A stretch of DNA of 30,485 nucleotides, from positions 1 through 30,485 of the IMG/VR virus record IMGVR_UViG_3300025154_000312, one strand, 5' to 3'. Both the position numbers and the translations under genes were made by a program. Every line of letters begins with the position of its first letter. Within the stretch, counting starts at the first letter, position 1. The notes below the pieces were generated by a model. It did not search any database. It was given only the letters and a program-made list of their open reading frames with translations, and had not been told where the DNA came from. The stretch comes from a virus. This document shows, in pieces, positions 13,013 to 19,857 of the stretch.

Positions 13013-14206
13013 ATGAAACCTGTACTGATTCTTTTACTGGCTGTTTTTTCCTGGAGCATGGACTCCCGGTACTATCTCTATGGTGAAATAAGCACTGATC
13101 CTTTTTTGAAAGTTTGCCCGGAGAACCCCAGTCTTTCCAAGAACCCAGTGTTCCCTTATAGGATTGGGTACATACCCGAGAACTTTGACAGCAATCTGGA
13201 CTACATAACTATTGGTGCTTTGGATGAGTTCAACAGTGGAGTGTTCAAGGGCAAGGACATGAAATACATCCTGGAGAACTTCTATACCATGGACACAAGT
13301 GCCAAGGCAGCAGTACTACAGGCTCAGATGGCAGACCAGGCCCCCAGACTGCAAAAGTATATGGATCTGTACTTCAAGACTTTCCCAGATAGAAATTTTT
13401 ATGTAGAAATAGCAAATGAGCCCAATGTCTATCCCTCAATGAGTCCAGAACTCTATGCCAGATATTATGTAAACTGGATGAAGCAAATTCAAGGTATGAG
13501 TTTCCCCAGGGGTCAGGTGAAGCTGCTCATGGCGGGGCTGTGGAACTTCGAGGGACTGCCAAAAGCACTACTGGGTACAATCAGGGCCGGACAAAAGGTC
13601 TATGAATTAAAAAATCCCAAGTTTGATCCCATAATTCTCAATACAGAGAAATACTACACCAGAGTCTTTGCAGAAATGAGAAAACTAGGCTTTGAGCCCA
13701 AGAATATAATTGACATTGGAAACCTGCACTGGTACCCCTATGTGGATGTAGGCAGTGACTTTTCCAGGAAGCAGCACGAGGCATGGATAAATTCCATGAT
13801 TGACCTGGTTTCTCAAAACTCCGGGACTGGGAAAGTGTGGATCACCGAGGTTGGGAATGTGAACCCTAATATGAGTGATCTCCAAGTAGCCTGGTTCCTC
13901 AAAGATTTTGTTTTTGAAATATGGCAAACAAGAAAAGTTGTGGAACGCTGGTACTACTTCAAGAACACCGGGGAAGATGACAAGCTGAATGGTAGGACCT
14001 CTGTATTGGGCCTGAAAGCCCCTCTGCAAGGACTTACCCAAGATGGCAATGTAAGAGCACTGGGCAGACAATACCTTGCCCTGGCCTCTGGGGAGCCTTG
14101 TGGTGAGGCTGTGCAGGCACCTTTCGACTGGAAGATTGGTCTGCTTGTTGGTGTGGGTTTAGTGCTTGCAGGTCTGGCTTTTCTCTGGCTTCCTTTCCAG
14201 ATCTGA
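13013..14206 (+). CDS. Membrane-anchored glycoside hydrolase-like protein
   Basis: Start at the ATG at 13013 behind TAGGAGATCT; an earlier ATG at 12992 has no site. The 397-residue product starts with a signal-peptide-like MKPVLILLLAVFSWS. Its catalytic domain resembles clan GH-A TIM-barrel enzymes: FYVEIANEPNVYPS carries a candidate acid/base Glu (E136), NLHWYPY is a substrate-cleft strand and VWITEVGN a candidate nucleophile Glu (E279). A C-terminal hydrophobic span WKIGLLVGVGLVLAGLAFLW ends the chain, anchoring the domain outside the membrane. Substrate and family number cannot be told. It directly follows the small terminase gene. Roles could be surface glycan cleavage, host modification or lysis. 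Confidence 0.7.
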   Translation: MKPVLILLLAVFSWSMDSRYYLYGEISTDPFLKVCPENPSLSKNPVFPYRIGYIPENFDSNLDYITIGALDEFNSGVFKGKDMKYILENFYTMDTSAKAAVLQAQMADQAPRLQKYMDLYFKTFPDRNFYVEIANEPNVYPSMSPELYARYYVNWMKQIQGMSFPRGQVKLLMAGLWNFEGLPKALLGTIRAGQKVYELKNPKFDPIILNTEKYYTRVFAEMRKLGFEPKNIIDIGNLHWYPYVDVGSDFSRKQHEAWINSMIDLVSQNSGTGKVWITEVGNVNPNMSDLQVAWFLKDFVFEIWQTRKVVERWYYFKNTGEDDKLNGRTSVLGLKAPLQGLTQDGNVRALGRQYLALASGEPCGEAVQAPFDWKIGLLVGVGLVLAGLAFLWLPFQI

Positions 14207-14214
14207 AAATAATT

Positions 14215-14243
14215 TTGCAATCCGAGCAGAAAAAATGTATAAT
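14215..14243 (+). promoter_or_regulatory. Promoter of the putative small RNA
   Basis: TTGCAA at 14215-14220, a 17-bp spacer and TATAAT at 14238-14243. This is the best sigma70-type match in the window. The -10 region has the context AAAATGTATAATA shared with the two tRNA-like promoters. It lies just past the GH-like gene and points at the putative small RNA. Confidence 0.75.
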
Positions 14244-14249
14244 AAAAGA

Positions 14250-14393
14250 GAACACATACTCTTTTTAGAGCACAATGCTGTATCGGAGAAGTAACTTAGC
14301 TTGGAGACATTGTATGAAATAGTAACTTAGGCTTAAATACAAAACTTATAAATATACAAAGGCTATTCCACAAAATTAAGGAATGGCCTTTTT
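14250..14393 (+). ncRNA. Putative small RNA of about 145 nt
   Basis: The stretch is bounded by a good promoter and a strong terminator and has no coding frame with a ribosome site. Its 5' end can fold as AAAAGAG with CTCTTTT; next, ACAATG (14272-14277) pairs with CATTGT (14308-14313), enclosing one of two copies of AGTAACTTAG (14290-14299 and 14321-14330). The 3' end is the terminator hairpin. The repeated AGTAACTTAG may be a target-binding or protein-binding element. No known RNA family is recognised. Confidence 0.5.
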
Positions 14394-14397
14394 ATTT
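14358..14397 (+). terminator. Rho-independent terminator of the putative small RNA
   Basis: AAAGGCTATTCC pairs with GGAATGGCCTTT (12 bp with one G-U) around a 10-nt loop, followed by TTTTTATTT. Strong by stem length and T tract. Confidence 0.9.
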
Positions 14398-14425
14398 GCT
14401 GATTGTATCAAATAAAATGTATAAT
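14396..14425 (+). promoter_or_regulatory. Promoter of the second tRNA-like element
   Basis: TATAAT at 14420-14425 within AAAATGTATAATAAAAG; possible -35 TTGCTG at 14396-14401 with 18-bp spacing. The expected start point lies at about 14432, four bases before the tRNA-like element. Confidence 0.55.
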
Positions 14426-14435
14426 AAAAGAACAT

Positions 14436-14517
14436 CGCAGGGTAGAGTAATTGGTAACTCACTTTGTTTATCATTGAGCAAAGGAAATCTGTGTGGGTTC
14501 AAATCCCATCCCTACTA
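14436..14517 (+). tRNA. tRNA-like element with enlarged anticodon loop, 82 nt
   Basis: T8 A9, D arm GAGT with ACTC around a loop containing GG, and T arm GTGGG, TTCAAAT, CCCAT are normal. The acceptor is imperfect: CGCAGGG faces CCCTACT with mismatches at 1-72 and 3-70. The anticodon stem CTTTG (14462-14466) pairs with CAAAG (14479-14483) around a 12-nt loop TTTATCATTGAG, and 9 nt follow before the T arm. A normal 7-nt loop is not available; candidate anticodons in the loop are TAT and CAT. No CCA is encoded. As with the first element, a promoter lies just before it and a GGAG site and gene just after it. Confidence 0.5.
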
Positions 14518-14538
14518 TACACAAAAAGGAGAATAGGT

Positions 14539-14949
14539 ATGTTTAGTAAATTGATTGAAAAGATCAGGGTAGAGAAAGCATTGAAGTTTCTGGATTATGA
14601 GAACAGGAAGAATAGGGAGCGTGAAATTGAATTGGAGTGGGATAAGAAAGTTATGGAGGTCAAAGAAAAAGCCATAGAAAAATGTAAAGAACTCCAGATA
14701 GAACTGTTGGACGACACACGATCTATGTATGTGGTTTACTTTTCCGACAAAAGCAGACTCAACGAGGAAATAGCCAGACTCCGGGCAGTGCATGAACACT
14801 GGGAGGAAGTAATTAAAGCAGACAAGCAGTACGACTTACTTCTGGCAGAAAAAGATAAGCAGATCAAATACATGCAGGAGATAATTAATAACATGCTCAA
14901 AAACACACAGCCAGTCAATATTAACAATTCAAACTTGGGAAGAGCATGA
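14539..14949 (+). CDS. Coiled-coil hypothetical protein, 136 residues
   Basis: The ATG at 14539 follows AAAAGGAGAATAGGT; the open frame extends further back into the tRNA-like element but that part is not coding. The product is almost entirely helical and highly charged (for example ALKFLDYENRKNREREIELE and DKKVMEVKEKAIEKCKEL), with heptad-like spacing that suggests a coiled coil. A central beta patch, SMYVVYFSDKS, interrupts it. No family is recognised. Possible roles include scaffolding or tethering, but that is guesswork. It overlaps the next gene by 4 bases. Confidence 0.65.
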   Translation: MFSKLIEKIRVEKALKFLDYENRKNREREIELEWDKKVMEVKEKAIEKCKELQIELLDDTRSMYVVYFSDKSRLNEEIARLRAVHEHWEEVIKADKQYDLLLAEKDKQIKYMQEIINNMLKNTQPVNINNSNLGRA

Positions 14950-15203
14950 TCAATTCACTTAGAAACTGTCCCGACTGTGGAGTTAATCCCGGAGAAAAGC
15001 ACCACTTCCAATGTGATGTACAAAGATGCTCTGTCTGTGGAGGGCAAAGGCTACAATGTGAGGATGAATGTGCAGAACACGATCCCAATTTTGCACGCTG
15101 GACAGGTATCTGGCCCGGCAAAGCCGAGGCTGACTATCTGGGTATAGATCTGAACCAATTATACACAAAGGGCTATCACAAAATATTCTTTGTAAAACAC
15201 TAA
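14946..15203 (+). CDS. Zinc-binding phage hypothetical protein, 85 residues
   Basis: The start overlaps the previous stop. The product carries CPDCG, HHFQCDVQRCSVCGGQ and CEDECAEHDPNFARWTGIWP. The order CPDCG, CDVQRC.VCGGQ, HDPxFARWTGxWPG and the closing FFVKH recur in many hypothetical proteins of phages and bacteria. The cysteines (about eight with two histidines) predict two zinc sites. Function unknown; the conserved tryptophan core suggests a specific fold rather than random Cys content. Probable nucleic-acid or protein adaptor. Confidence 0.8.
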   Translation: MINSLRNCPDCGVNPGEKHHFQCDVQRCSVCGGQRLQCEDECAEHDPNFARWTGIWPGKAEADYLGIDLNQLYTKGYHKIFFVKH

Positions 15204-15207
15204 ACCG

Positions 15208-15299
15208 GAAGTAGGGTAAGCTCAAATCTCCGGGCAGCCGAAAGTGCACTCGTTCTGTCTGTAACCAACTAAAGTTGGGGAAAGCCTCTGCCCTACTTC
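15208..15299 (+). ncRNA. Candidate structured RNA element upstream of 15318 gene
   Basis: The ends form a perfect 9-bp stem, GAAGTAGGG with CCCTACTTC. Inside, GGGCAG (15232-15237) can pair with CTGTCT (15255-15260) or with CTGCCC (15288-15293), and CCAAC-TAAA-GTTGG (15265-15278) is a perfect hairpin. A long-range closing stem over 92 bases with alternative inner pairings looks like a structured leader or riboswitch-like element. The 7-bp AGTAGGG/CCCTACT and the TA that follows resemble a tRNA acceptor and positions 8-9, but no T arm exists. The gene's AAAGGA site follows directly. No named family is recognised. Confidence 0.45.
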
Positions 15300-15317
15300 T
15301 CTTTCAAAAGGACACAA

Positions 15318-15653
15318 ATGAAAATAATACTACTACTTACAGCTCTGACACTTGCTGGAACCCAAGACTACCTCAATGGATACAACGAAGGCTGGCAGAT
15401 AGGCTACTGCTGTGCATCTGAGAAATGCTTGCTTATGGAAATCAATGGAATCTCTACACCGAGCTCACCTATGCCCTGGTTGTCTCCAGAAGACGAGGCT
15501 ATTATAAAGGATGTTCCAAAGGATACAGCCTACTACTGGGGATATGACAACGGCTTCAATCAAGCCTGGGGAAGAAGGCCCTCCCCTTTCACAAAAGATC
15601 CCAGTTACTACAAGAAAAATGGAAAAATAAAAAATACCTGTCGCTATAATTGA
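15318..15653 (+). CDS. Secreted hypothetical protein, 111 residues
   Basis: The ATG follows AAAAGGACACAA. The product begins MKIILLLTALTLAGTQDYLN, a signal peptide with a possible cleavage after AGT or slightly later. The mature part contains two related phrases, YLNGYNEGWQIGYC and YYWGYDNGFNQAW, which suggests an internal repeat of a Gly/Tyr/Trp motif. Four cysteines (CCASEKC and a late TCRYN) could form disulfides. It is likely exported to the periplasm or cell surface. No family is recognised; a superinfection-exclusion or lysis role is possible but unsupported. Confidence 0.65.
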   Translation: MKIILLLTALTLAGTQDYLNGYNEGWQIGYCCASEKCLLMEINGISTPSSPMPWLSPEDEAIIKDVPKDTAYYWGYDNGFNQAWGRRPSPFTKDPSYYKKNGKIKNTCRYN

Positions 15654-15686
15654 AAATAATTTATATTACCTAATGGTAACCAAGAG

Positions 15687-15749
15687 TGAAGGTGACCCCT
15701 GCTTCTCCTAAGGGTAGGATAGCCTTCATTCAACATTTCAACTTAGGAG
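15687..15749 (+). promoter_or_regulatory. Candidate pseudoknot masking a ribosome site
   Basis: TGAAGG (15687-15692) pairs with CCTTCA (15723-15728), and ACCC (15695-15698) with GGGT (15712-15715). The loop between the inner arms contains CTCCTAA (15705-15711), which is exactly complementary to TTAGGAG (15743-15749), the ribosome site of the leader frame at 15756. The three pairings can coexist as a pseudoknot that hides AGGAG. A TATAAT at 15645-15650 at the end of the previous gene could start the RNA. This is a folding hypothesis only. Confidence 0.45.
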
Positions 15750-15755
15750 TCAAAA

Positions 15756-15800
15756 TTGATCACAGATCCATTTAAACCAACAAACCAAAGTAAACCATGA
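15756..15800 (+). CDS. 14-codon leader peptide coupled to replication initiator gene
   Basis: A TTG start at 15756 sits six bases after AGGAG (15745-15749) and opens 14 codons (reads fM-ITDPFKPTNQSKP) ending in TGA at 15798-15800, which overlaps the ATG of the next gene (ATGA). The large gene itself has no ribosome site, only AAAGTAAACC, so its expression probably depends on ribosomes that translate the leader. This mirrors the leader-peptide coupling of plasmid replication initiators such as repZ or repA1. Small size makes the call tentative. Confidence 0.5.
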   Translation: MITDPFKPTNQSKP

Positions 15801-17716
15801 AACAGTTTAGCGCAAGTAATTTGCGACTGAAATCTGTGGGCTGGCTAAAACAATACAGAGGAATCAAAAAACTGGAGGTCTTCAAGCACAGTGACCTTTA
15901 TCAGCTTTGGAGCTATTTGTATGGAGAAGCCCTGGCTCACGACCTGGAAATTGATGGAAACTACCTCAGACCGGGACACCTCCTCACAAGTCGCAAGAGG
16001 ATAGCTGAAGACCTTGGTATCTCGGAACATGCTGTAGAGAGAAGATTGAAGCGGTTATTAAAGCTCAATGAGATTGTGGAGTTCACCTTCACCAAGTACA
16101 GAATTTTCTATCTGACCCGGTGGAATGAGCTACAAAAAAACAACCAAGAGAACTGGGATATTCCCAAAGATTTGATGGAAACCGTGTTCAAAAAGTACCT
16201 AAAAAACCCGCACACCACTTGTCCACCAAAAGAAAACCATAAATTGAAGCCAGAAACCTGTAGAGAAAACTTCTACTTTGGCACTAAAACTGGTCAATTT
16301 TCAATAAAAACAGCATTTTACTCGGTAAAATTTAAACAAGGAAATTCTCCAAAAGTTTTGCTGTCAAAACAGGTTTTAAAGCAAAAAGTGAAAAACCCGC
16401 ACACATACAATAATGATCAGTTCCATTATTATCTATCTATTATTAAAGATCAATCTTCTATGGATACAGTATATGATCTATTATCTCTATCTAAGAAACA
16501 AAGGAATAATAATGGAACTGAAGGGCATTTCCCCGGCCCAACCCTGCTTTCTAACGAAAGCATTGTTTCACCGGAGAGAAATGCTGAGAACTCTTTTAAA
16601 ATTAAAAAAACAAAGGAACTTAACACTCACACCGGAAATAAGAACATAATTGATGTATCCGGTTTATTTGATCAAAACAAATCCTCAGAACTCAAAAAAC
16701 TCAAATCTGAGAAAAACAAAATAATTAATATTCCTTCCCGGATTCTTGACAGCTATCACGAAAAGATCCAGATTCTTGAGAACTTAAATAAGATTCTCGG
16801 ATTTAAACACAAACTTCCCCCGGTGACAAGTTTATTTCCGGCCAGCCAAAGCAAATTGGTGCTGGACTGTTTTTCAGTGCTCCAGGACATAAAAACGGGC
16901 AATTTCCACAATTACAAGTTCAATTCTCGCTGGATGTCCCAGTTTAAGGTCACAGAGTGGCCTGGAAGGGCCGATTGGGTCTCCTGGGAGGAAATATCCA
17001 CCCAACTGGCGAAGTCGGCTCAGAACTACTCTGAGAGCCTTAAAAACACAAAGGGTGAAAAGTACAAAAACAAATCACTTTTGAAATTTCTATACAACCG
17101 AGGCACCCAGAAGTCCAACATGTTGAAATACCTGAATGTTGGAGTCCAAGGTAAGAATCACATCCTGTCTCAGAACTTTTTTAACAAAATCTCAGATAAT
17201 GCGAAAATTCCATTCGAAAAATTGTATAATGATTTTGTGGCAAAGCGACAGGGTGAATCAAAAGACTTTTACTGGGCAAATGTTTATAATCTCGAAAAGT
17301 GGTATGAATCCAACATTATGGAGCTGTATATCTTAAATTATAACAAAAACTGGTCCTGCATTAACAGGTTTGAGAGATTAGCACTTTACCTCAATGAGTA
17401 TTCTCAGGAAAAATGCAAATGGTTTGATGATATTTTAGATGTCAGCAGTAAGAGTTTCTTCTCTTTTACCAGTTGGCTGCTTTACGAACATGATGCCACT
17501 TTGCAGGTAAACGCAGCACAAGCCGATAAGAAAGGCATGGAGATGTGGAAGAATGACAGTGATCAAAAAATAGTAATAGATGAAAAAAGGCAACAGTACC
17601 TGTTTGAGGGAATGAACTACAATGATGCAAGCAACATGGCTGAGTTTTCTTGGTGGGCAGGGTTTAAGAGGAAGTGGGTAGGACACACACTTGAGAGAAT
17701 GAGAGGGGTGGTTTAA
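15797..17716 (+). CDS. Putative replication initiator with winged helix, 639 residues
   Basis: N-terminal 115 residues carry a winged-helix domain in the style of phage replication initiators: GHLLTSRKRIAEDLGISEHA then VERRLKRLLKLNEIVEFTFT. Residues about 160-320 are an asparagine- and lysine-rich, low-complexity linker whose DNA is AT-richer than the flanks. The C-terminal half starts at HEKIQILENLNKILGFKHKL and is homologous to the complete neighbouring protein (17718-18743). It ends with an unassigned helix-rich domain. The role in origin binding is inferred from the winged helix, the position at the head of the replication block and translational coupling to a leader. No ATPase or nuclease motif is visible. 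Confidence 0.65.
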   Translation: MKQFSASNLRLKSVGWLKQYRGIKKLEVFKHSDLYQLWSYLYGEALAHDLEIDGNYLRPGHLLTSRKRIAEDLGISEHAVERRLKRLLKLNEIVEFTFTKYRIFYLTRWNELQKNNQENWDIPKDLMETVFKKYLKNPHTTCPPKENHKLKPETCRENFYFGTKTGQFSIKTAFYSVKFKQGNSPKVLLSKQVLKQKVKNPHTYNNDQFHYYLSIIKDQSSMDTVYDLLSLSKKQRNNNGTEGHFPGPTLLSNESIVSPERNAENSFKIKKTKELNTHTGNKNIIDVSGLFDQNKSSELKKLKSEKNKIINIPSRILDSYHEKIQILENLNKILGFKHKLPPVTSLFPASQSKLVLDCFSVLQDIKTGNFHNYKFNSRWMSQFKVTEWPGRADWVSWEEISTQLAKSAQNYSESLKNTKGEKYKNKSLLKFLYNRGTQKSNMLKYLNVGVQGKNHILSQNFFNKISDNAKIPFEKLYNDFVAKRQGESKDFYWANVYNLEKWYESNIMELYILNYNKNWSCINRFERLALYLNEYSQEKCKWFDDILDVSSKSFFSFTSWLLYEHDATLQVNAAQADKKGMEMWKNDSDQKIVIDEKRQQYLFEGMNYNDASNMAEFSWWAGFKRKWVGHTLERMRGVV

Positions 17717-17717
17717 C

Positions 17718-18743
17718 ATGCAACAGGGTACATCAGACGAAAATTACATCCAAAAAGTAGAGATAATTGCTAAAATCTGCAAAACAATGGGGTTTAACCA
17801 CATTTTACCCTCTACCAACGGTTTTCTCATGCAGGAGCCATCCAAGCTGATTTACTCCACACTTGAAGTTCTTCAGGACATAAAAGATGGAAAGTTCAAG
17901 GATTACAAATTCGATTCGCTGTGGTTCCACAAGTTTGGGGCACACAGATGGCCTGCAGGAGGTACAGAGACATCTTGGGAAGAAGTTAGTGCAGAACTGG
18001 AGAAAGCAGCCCAGAATTGCTCCCAGGGGCTCACAGACAACCCAAACCTGTCCAAACCGGGAAGTGTACTGGAGTTTCTATACAACAGCTATTCCAAAAA
18101 GTCCGAGTTTCTCAAATATGTGAATAGGGAGAAGATTGATGTTGGGTACCTTGTGCTTCAGAAATGCAAGTCAGAGATCAGGGAAGAGTGCAGACCTGTG
18201 TTTGAGAGAATCTGGAAAAATCACATAAGTGCCCAGGAATGGGCCGATGAGTACAGGTATTGGAAAGCTATTCTGGAGTTCCAGACTTGGTACCACAAAA
18301 ATATATTTGACCTGTACTGCATAAACAACTATGGAGACCCCAAGCAAGACAAAGGCAAGGGGAACTGGGAGATTTGTGGAAGGTTTAGGCGAATAGGTGA
18401 TGCCATGGAACAGTTCCTTAATGAGAGAGAAGATGTGCCTACGGAATTTTACAGAATGGGAACCACATGTTTCTCTTGGTTTAAAAAATGGCTGTATCGG
18501 GAAACAGGTTGTTATCTGGAATTTGATCCCCAAAGAACTGAGTTCATTACCAAAGAAAGTTGGCATAAGTATGTTGTAGAGCAGTACAGAGAAGAGAGAA
18601 AGTCTGGTTTAAAAGAGGACTTTGAATACCTGAACTGCTATGAGGAAATGCAGGAAATGCAGAGAGAAGAGAAAGAGTTGGTTGATAAGTGGTATCCGGG
18701 ATATATGGCAATGAAGACTCACAATTTAGCAGAACTGATTTAA
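17718..18743 (+). CDS. Paralogue of the initiator's C-terminal domain, 341 residues
   Basis: This protein aligns with the C-terminal half of the preceding protein through most of its length: TMGFNHILPS matches ILGFKHKLPP, TLEVLQDIKDGKFKDYKFDS matches SVLQDIKTGNFHNYKFNS, then TSWEEVSAELEKAAQN matches VSWEEISTQLAKSAQN and VLEFLYNSYSKKSEFLKYVN matches LLKFLYNRGTQKSNMLKYLN. It lacks the winged helix and linker. The gene starts one base after the previous stop. It arose by tandem duplication, or the upstream gene arose by fusion of a copy to a winged helix. Function: probably a replication accessory, by association only. Confidence 0.75.
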   Translation: MQQGTSDENYIQKVEIIAKICKTMGFNHILPSTNGFLMQEPSKLIYSTLEVLQDIKDGKFKDYKFDSLWFHKFGAHRWPAGGTETSWEEVSAELEKAAQNCSQGLTDNPNLSKPGSVLEFLYNSYSKKSEFLKYVNREKIDVGYLVLQKCKSEIREECRPVFERIWKNHISAQEWADEYRYWKAILEFQTWYHKNIFDLYCINNYGDPKQDKGKGNWEICGRFRRIGDAMEQFLNEREDVPTEFYRMGTTCFSWFKKWLYRETGCYLEFDPQRTEFITKESWHKYVVEQYREERKSGLKEDFEYLNCYEEMQEMQREEKELVDKWYPGYMAMKTHNLAELI

Positions 18744-18752
18744 GGAGCAAAT

Positions 18753-19037
18753 ATGCAAGTAATTTGGAAAGAGAGAGTGCCTTATGAAGCCCAGTTCACA
18801 CTCCAGATGCCCAGGGCTGCTAGAGTGCTTAGTGTGCAGATGCAGAATGGAGATCCCTACCTTTGGTTTCTTATACCTGACACCAGTGCTGACAAAGTAG
18901 AACGTAAATTCTACCAGTATGGAACCGGAGAGCAGGTTGAAGAGATCAAGGGAAAGTACATTGGTACTTTTCAAGTAGAAAATTATTTTGTGTTTCATCT
19001 TTTTGAGGATTCAGTAGAAGGTAGGGTGGCTTGGTGA
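18753..19037 (+). CDS. DUF7352-like phage protein, 94 residues
   Basis: The start has AAGGAG nine bases upstream. The sequence order KERVPYEAQFTLQMPRAARV, LSVQMQNGDPYLWFLI, YQYGTGEQ and YIGTFQVENYFVFHLFE is that of a common phage family known only as a domain of unknown function (PRGARILSVQxQNGxPxLWALV style). The role is unknown, though members usually sit in replication or early clusters. It overlaps the next gene by 4 bases (GTGA). Confidence 0.75.
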   Translation: MQVIWKERVPYEAQFTLQMPRAARVLSVQMQNGDPYLWFLIPDTSADKVERKFYQYGTGEQVEEIKGKYIGTFQVENYFVFHLFEDSVEGRVAW

Positions 19038-19246
19038 ATTTAAAAATGATAATAGAAGTCCAGCCTAGTGAGTTCAGTGATGGGTTTATGAACATGAGGG
19101 TAGAGACTTTCTACAAGGGTCACAAGAAGTCGGTAAAGAAAGTTCTCCCAGTGTTTCTAAGTGCTGGCGTGCTCGAAGCAACTTTTGAGATGGCTAAGAA
19201 GGATTTAATACAGGCTTGGCAGCTTGAGGAGAAAGTCAATGAGTGA
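19034..19246 (+). CDS. Hypothetical protein, about 70 residues
   Basis: A GTG at 19034 overlaps the preceding TGA (GTGA); a TTG at 19031 and an ATG at 19046 are alternatives, the last giving MIIEVQPSEFSDGFMNMRVE. AAGGTAGGG lies upstream of the GTG. The product is a short beta-rich then helical protein (KVLPVFLSAGVLEATFEMAK). No family is recognised. Its last codons encode the GAGGAG site of the next gene. Confidence 0.65.
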   Translation: MNLKMIIEVQPSEFSDGFMNMRVETFYKGHKKSVKKVLPVFLSAGVLEATFEMAKKDLIQAWQLEEKVNE

Positions 19247-19415
19247 GGAATACAAGAAATACTCTGGTAAGTGTGATGACTGTTTTTGGGACACCCAGGA
19301 AGGCAAAGACTACTTCAGGGATAATGCAGACAAATGGGAAGATGAATACCCATGCACTGGCTGTAGAAATGATAATTTTAAACCCATAAGAAAACAGGAG
19401 AAATTTGAATTATGA
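19239..19415 (+). CDS. Zinc-ribbon-like miniprotein, 58 residues
   Basis: ATG at 19239 has GAGGAG at an 8-base spacing; the longer frame from 19224 lies upstream of it and is less likely. The product has two CxxC pairs, CDDC at about 12-15 and CTGC at about 39-42, plus acidic helical spacers, so one structural zinc is likely. Overlaps its neighbours by 8 and 4 bases. No specific family. Confidence 0.65.
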   Translation: MSEEYKKYSGKCDDCFWDTQEGKDYFRDNADKWEDEYPCTGCRNDNFKPIRKQEKFEL

Positions 19416-19639
19416 GAAAAACATTAATACTTATCCCTAAGTCGGCAAAGCCAATCACACACATCACTCTGTACTTCATAGATGGCAAGAAAGAAGTTGT
19501 GGAAGCCCAGAGCTACAAAGAAGCCATAGCAAAGATTAAGCTCTCTACGGCAAAACTGGGACACCTGTGGATGTACTATGAGAACAAAGACAACACCTGG
19601 AAGTTCGACAAGAAACTAAAGACATGGGTGAAGAAGTGA
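19412..19639 (+). CDS. Hypothetical protein, 75 residues
   Basis: The ATG overlaps the previous stop by 4 bases. The product contains THITLYFIDGKKEVVEAQSY and LGHLWMYYENKDNTWKFDKK, a beta-rich, lysine-rich small domain. No family is recognised. The last 16 bases overlap the next frame, typical of the dense packing in this block. Confidence 0.65.
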   Translation: MRKTLILIPKSAKPITHITLYFIDGKKEVVEAQSYKEAIAKIKLSTAKLGHLWMYYENKDNTWKFDKKLKTWVKK

Positions 19640-19857
19640 TCAGAATACGACTGATTGTCAACATACAGGGTGGCAGAACTATTCTCACCGATGGAGATCT
19701 CTACAGCACCATAGATGATTGGTTAGTCCTGTTTGAGAGAATAGGAAATAGCACTGTTCGTGGAGAGGGATTATTTACTACTGTAAACAACCAGAAGGTA
19801 TTTGTGAACGGACACTGCATAGAGAGCTTGTCTTATGAAGTGAGTGTGATTACATGA
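19624..19857 (+). CDS. Hypothetical protein, 77 residues
   Basis: Starts at ATG 19624, or at GTG 19636 which makes the usual GTGA overlap with the previous stop. Product: VIRIRLIVNIQGGRTILTDG, then a beta-strand-rich end with FVNGHCIESLSYEVSVIT. Likely a small all-beta domain. No family is recognised. Its stop overlaps the next ATG. Confidence 0.6.
   Translation: MGEEVIRIRLIVNIQGGRTILTDGDLYSTIDDWLVLFERIGNSTVRGEGLFTTVNNQKVFVNGHCIESLSYEVSVIT

Noticed and set aside
14464-14538. Coding start inside the second tRNA-like element
   Set aside because: The frame happens to stay open through the element, but the ATG at 14539 has a strong ribosome site and the upstream part matches D- and T-arm sequence.
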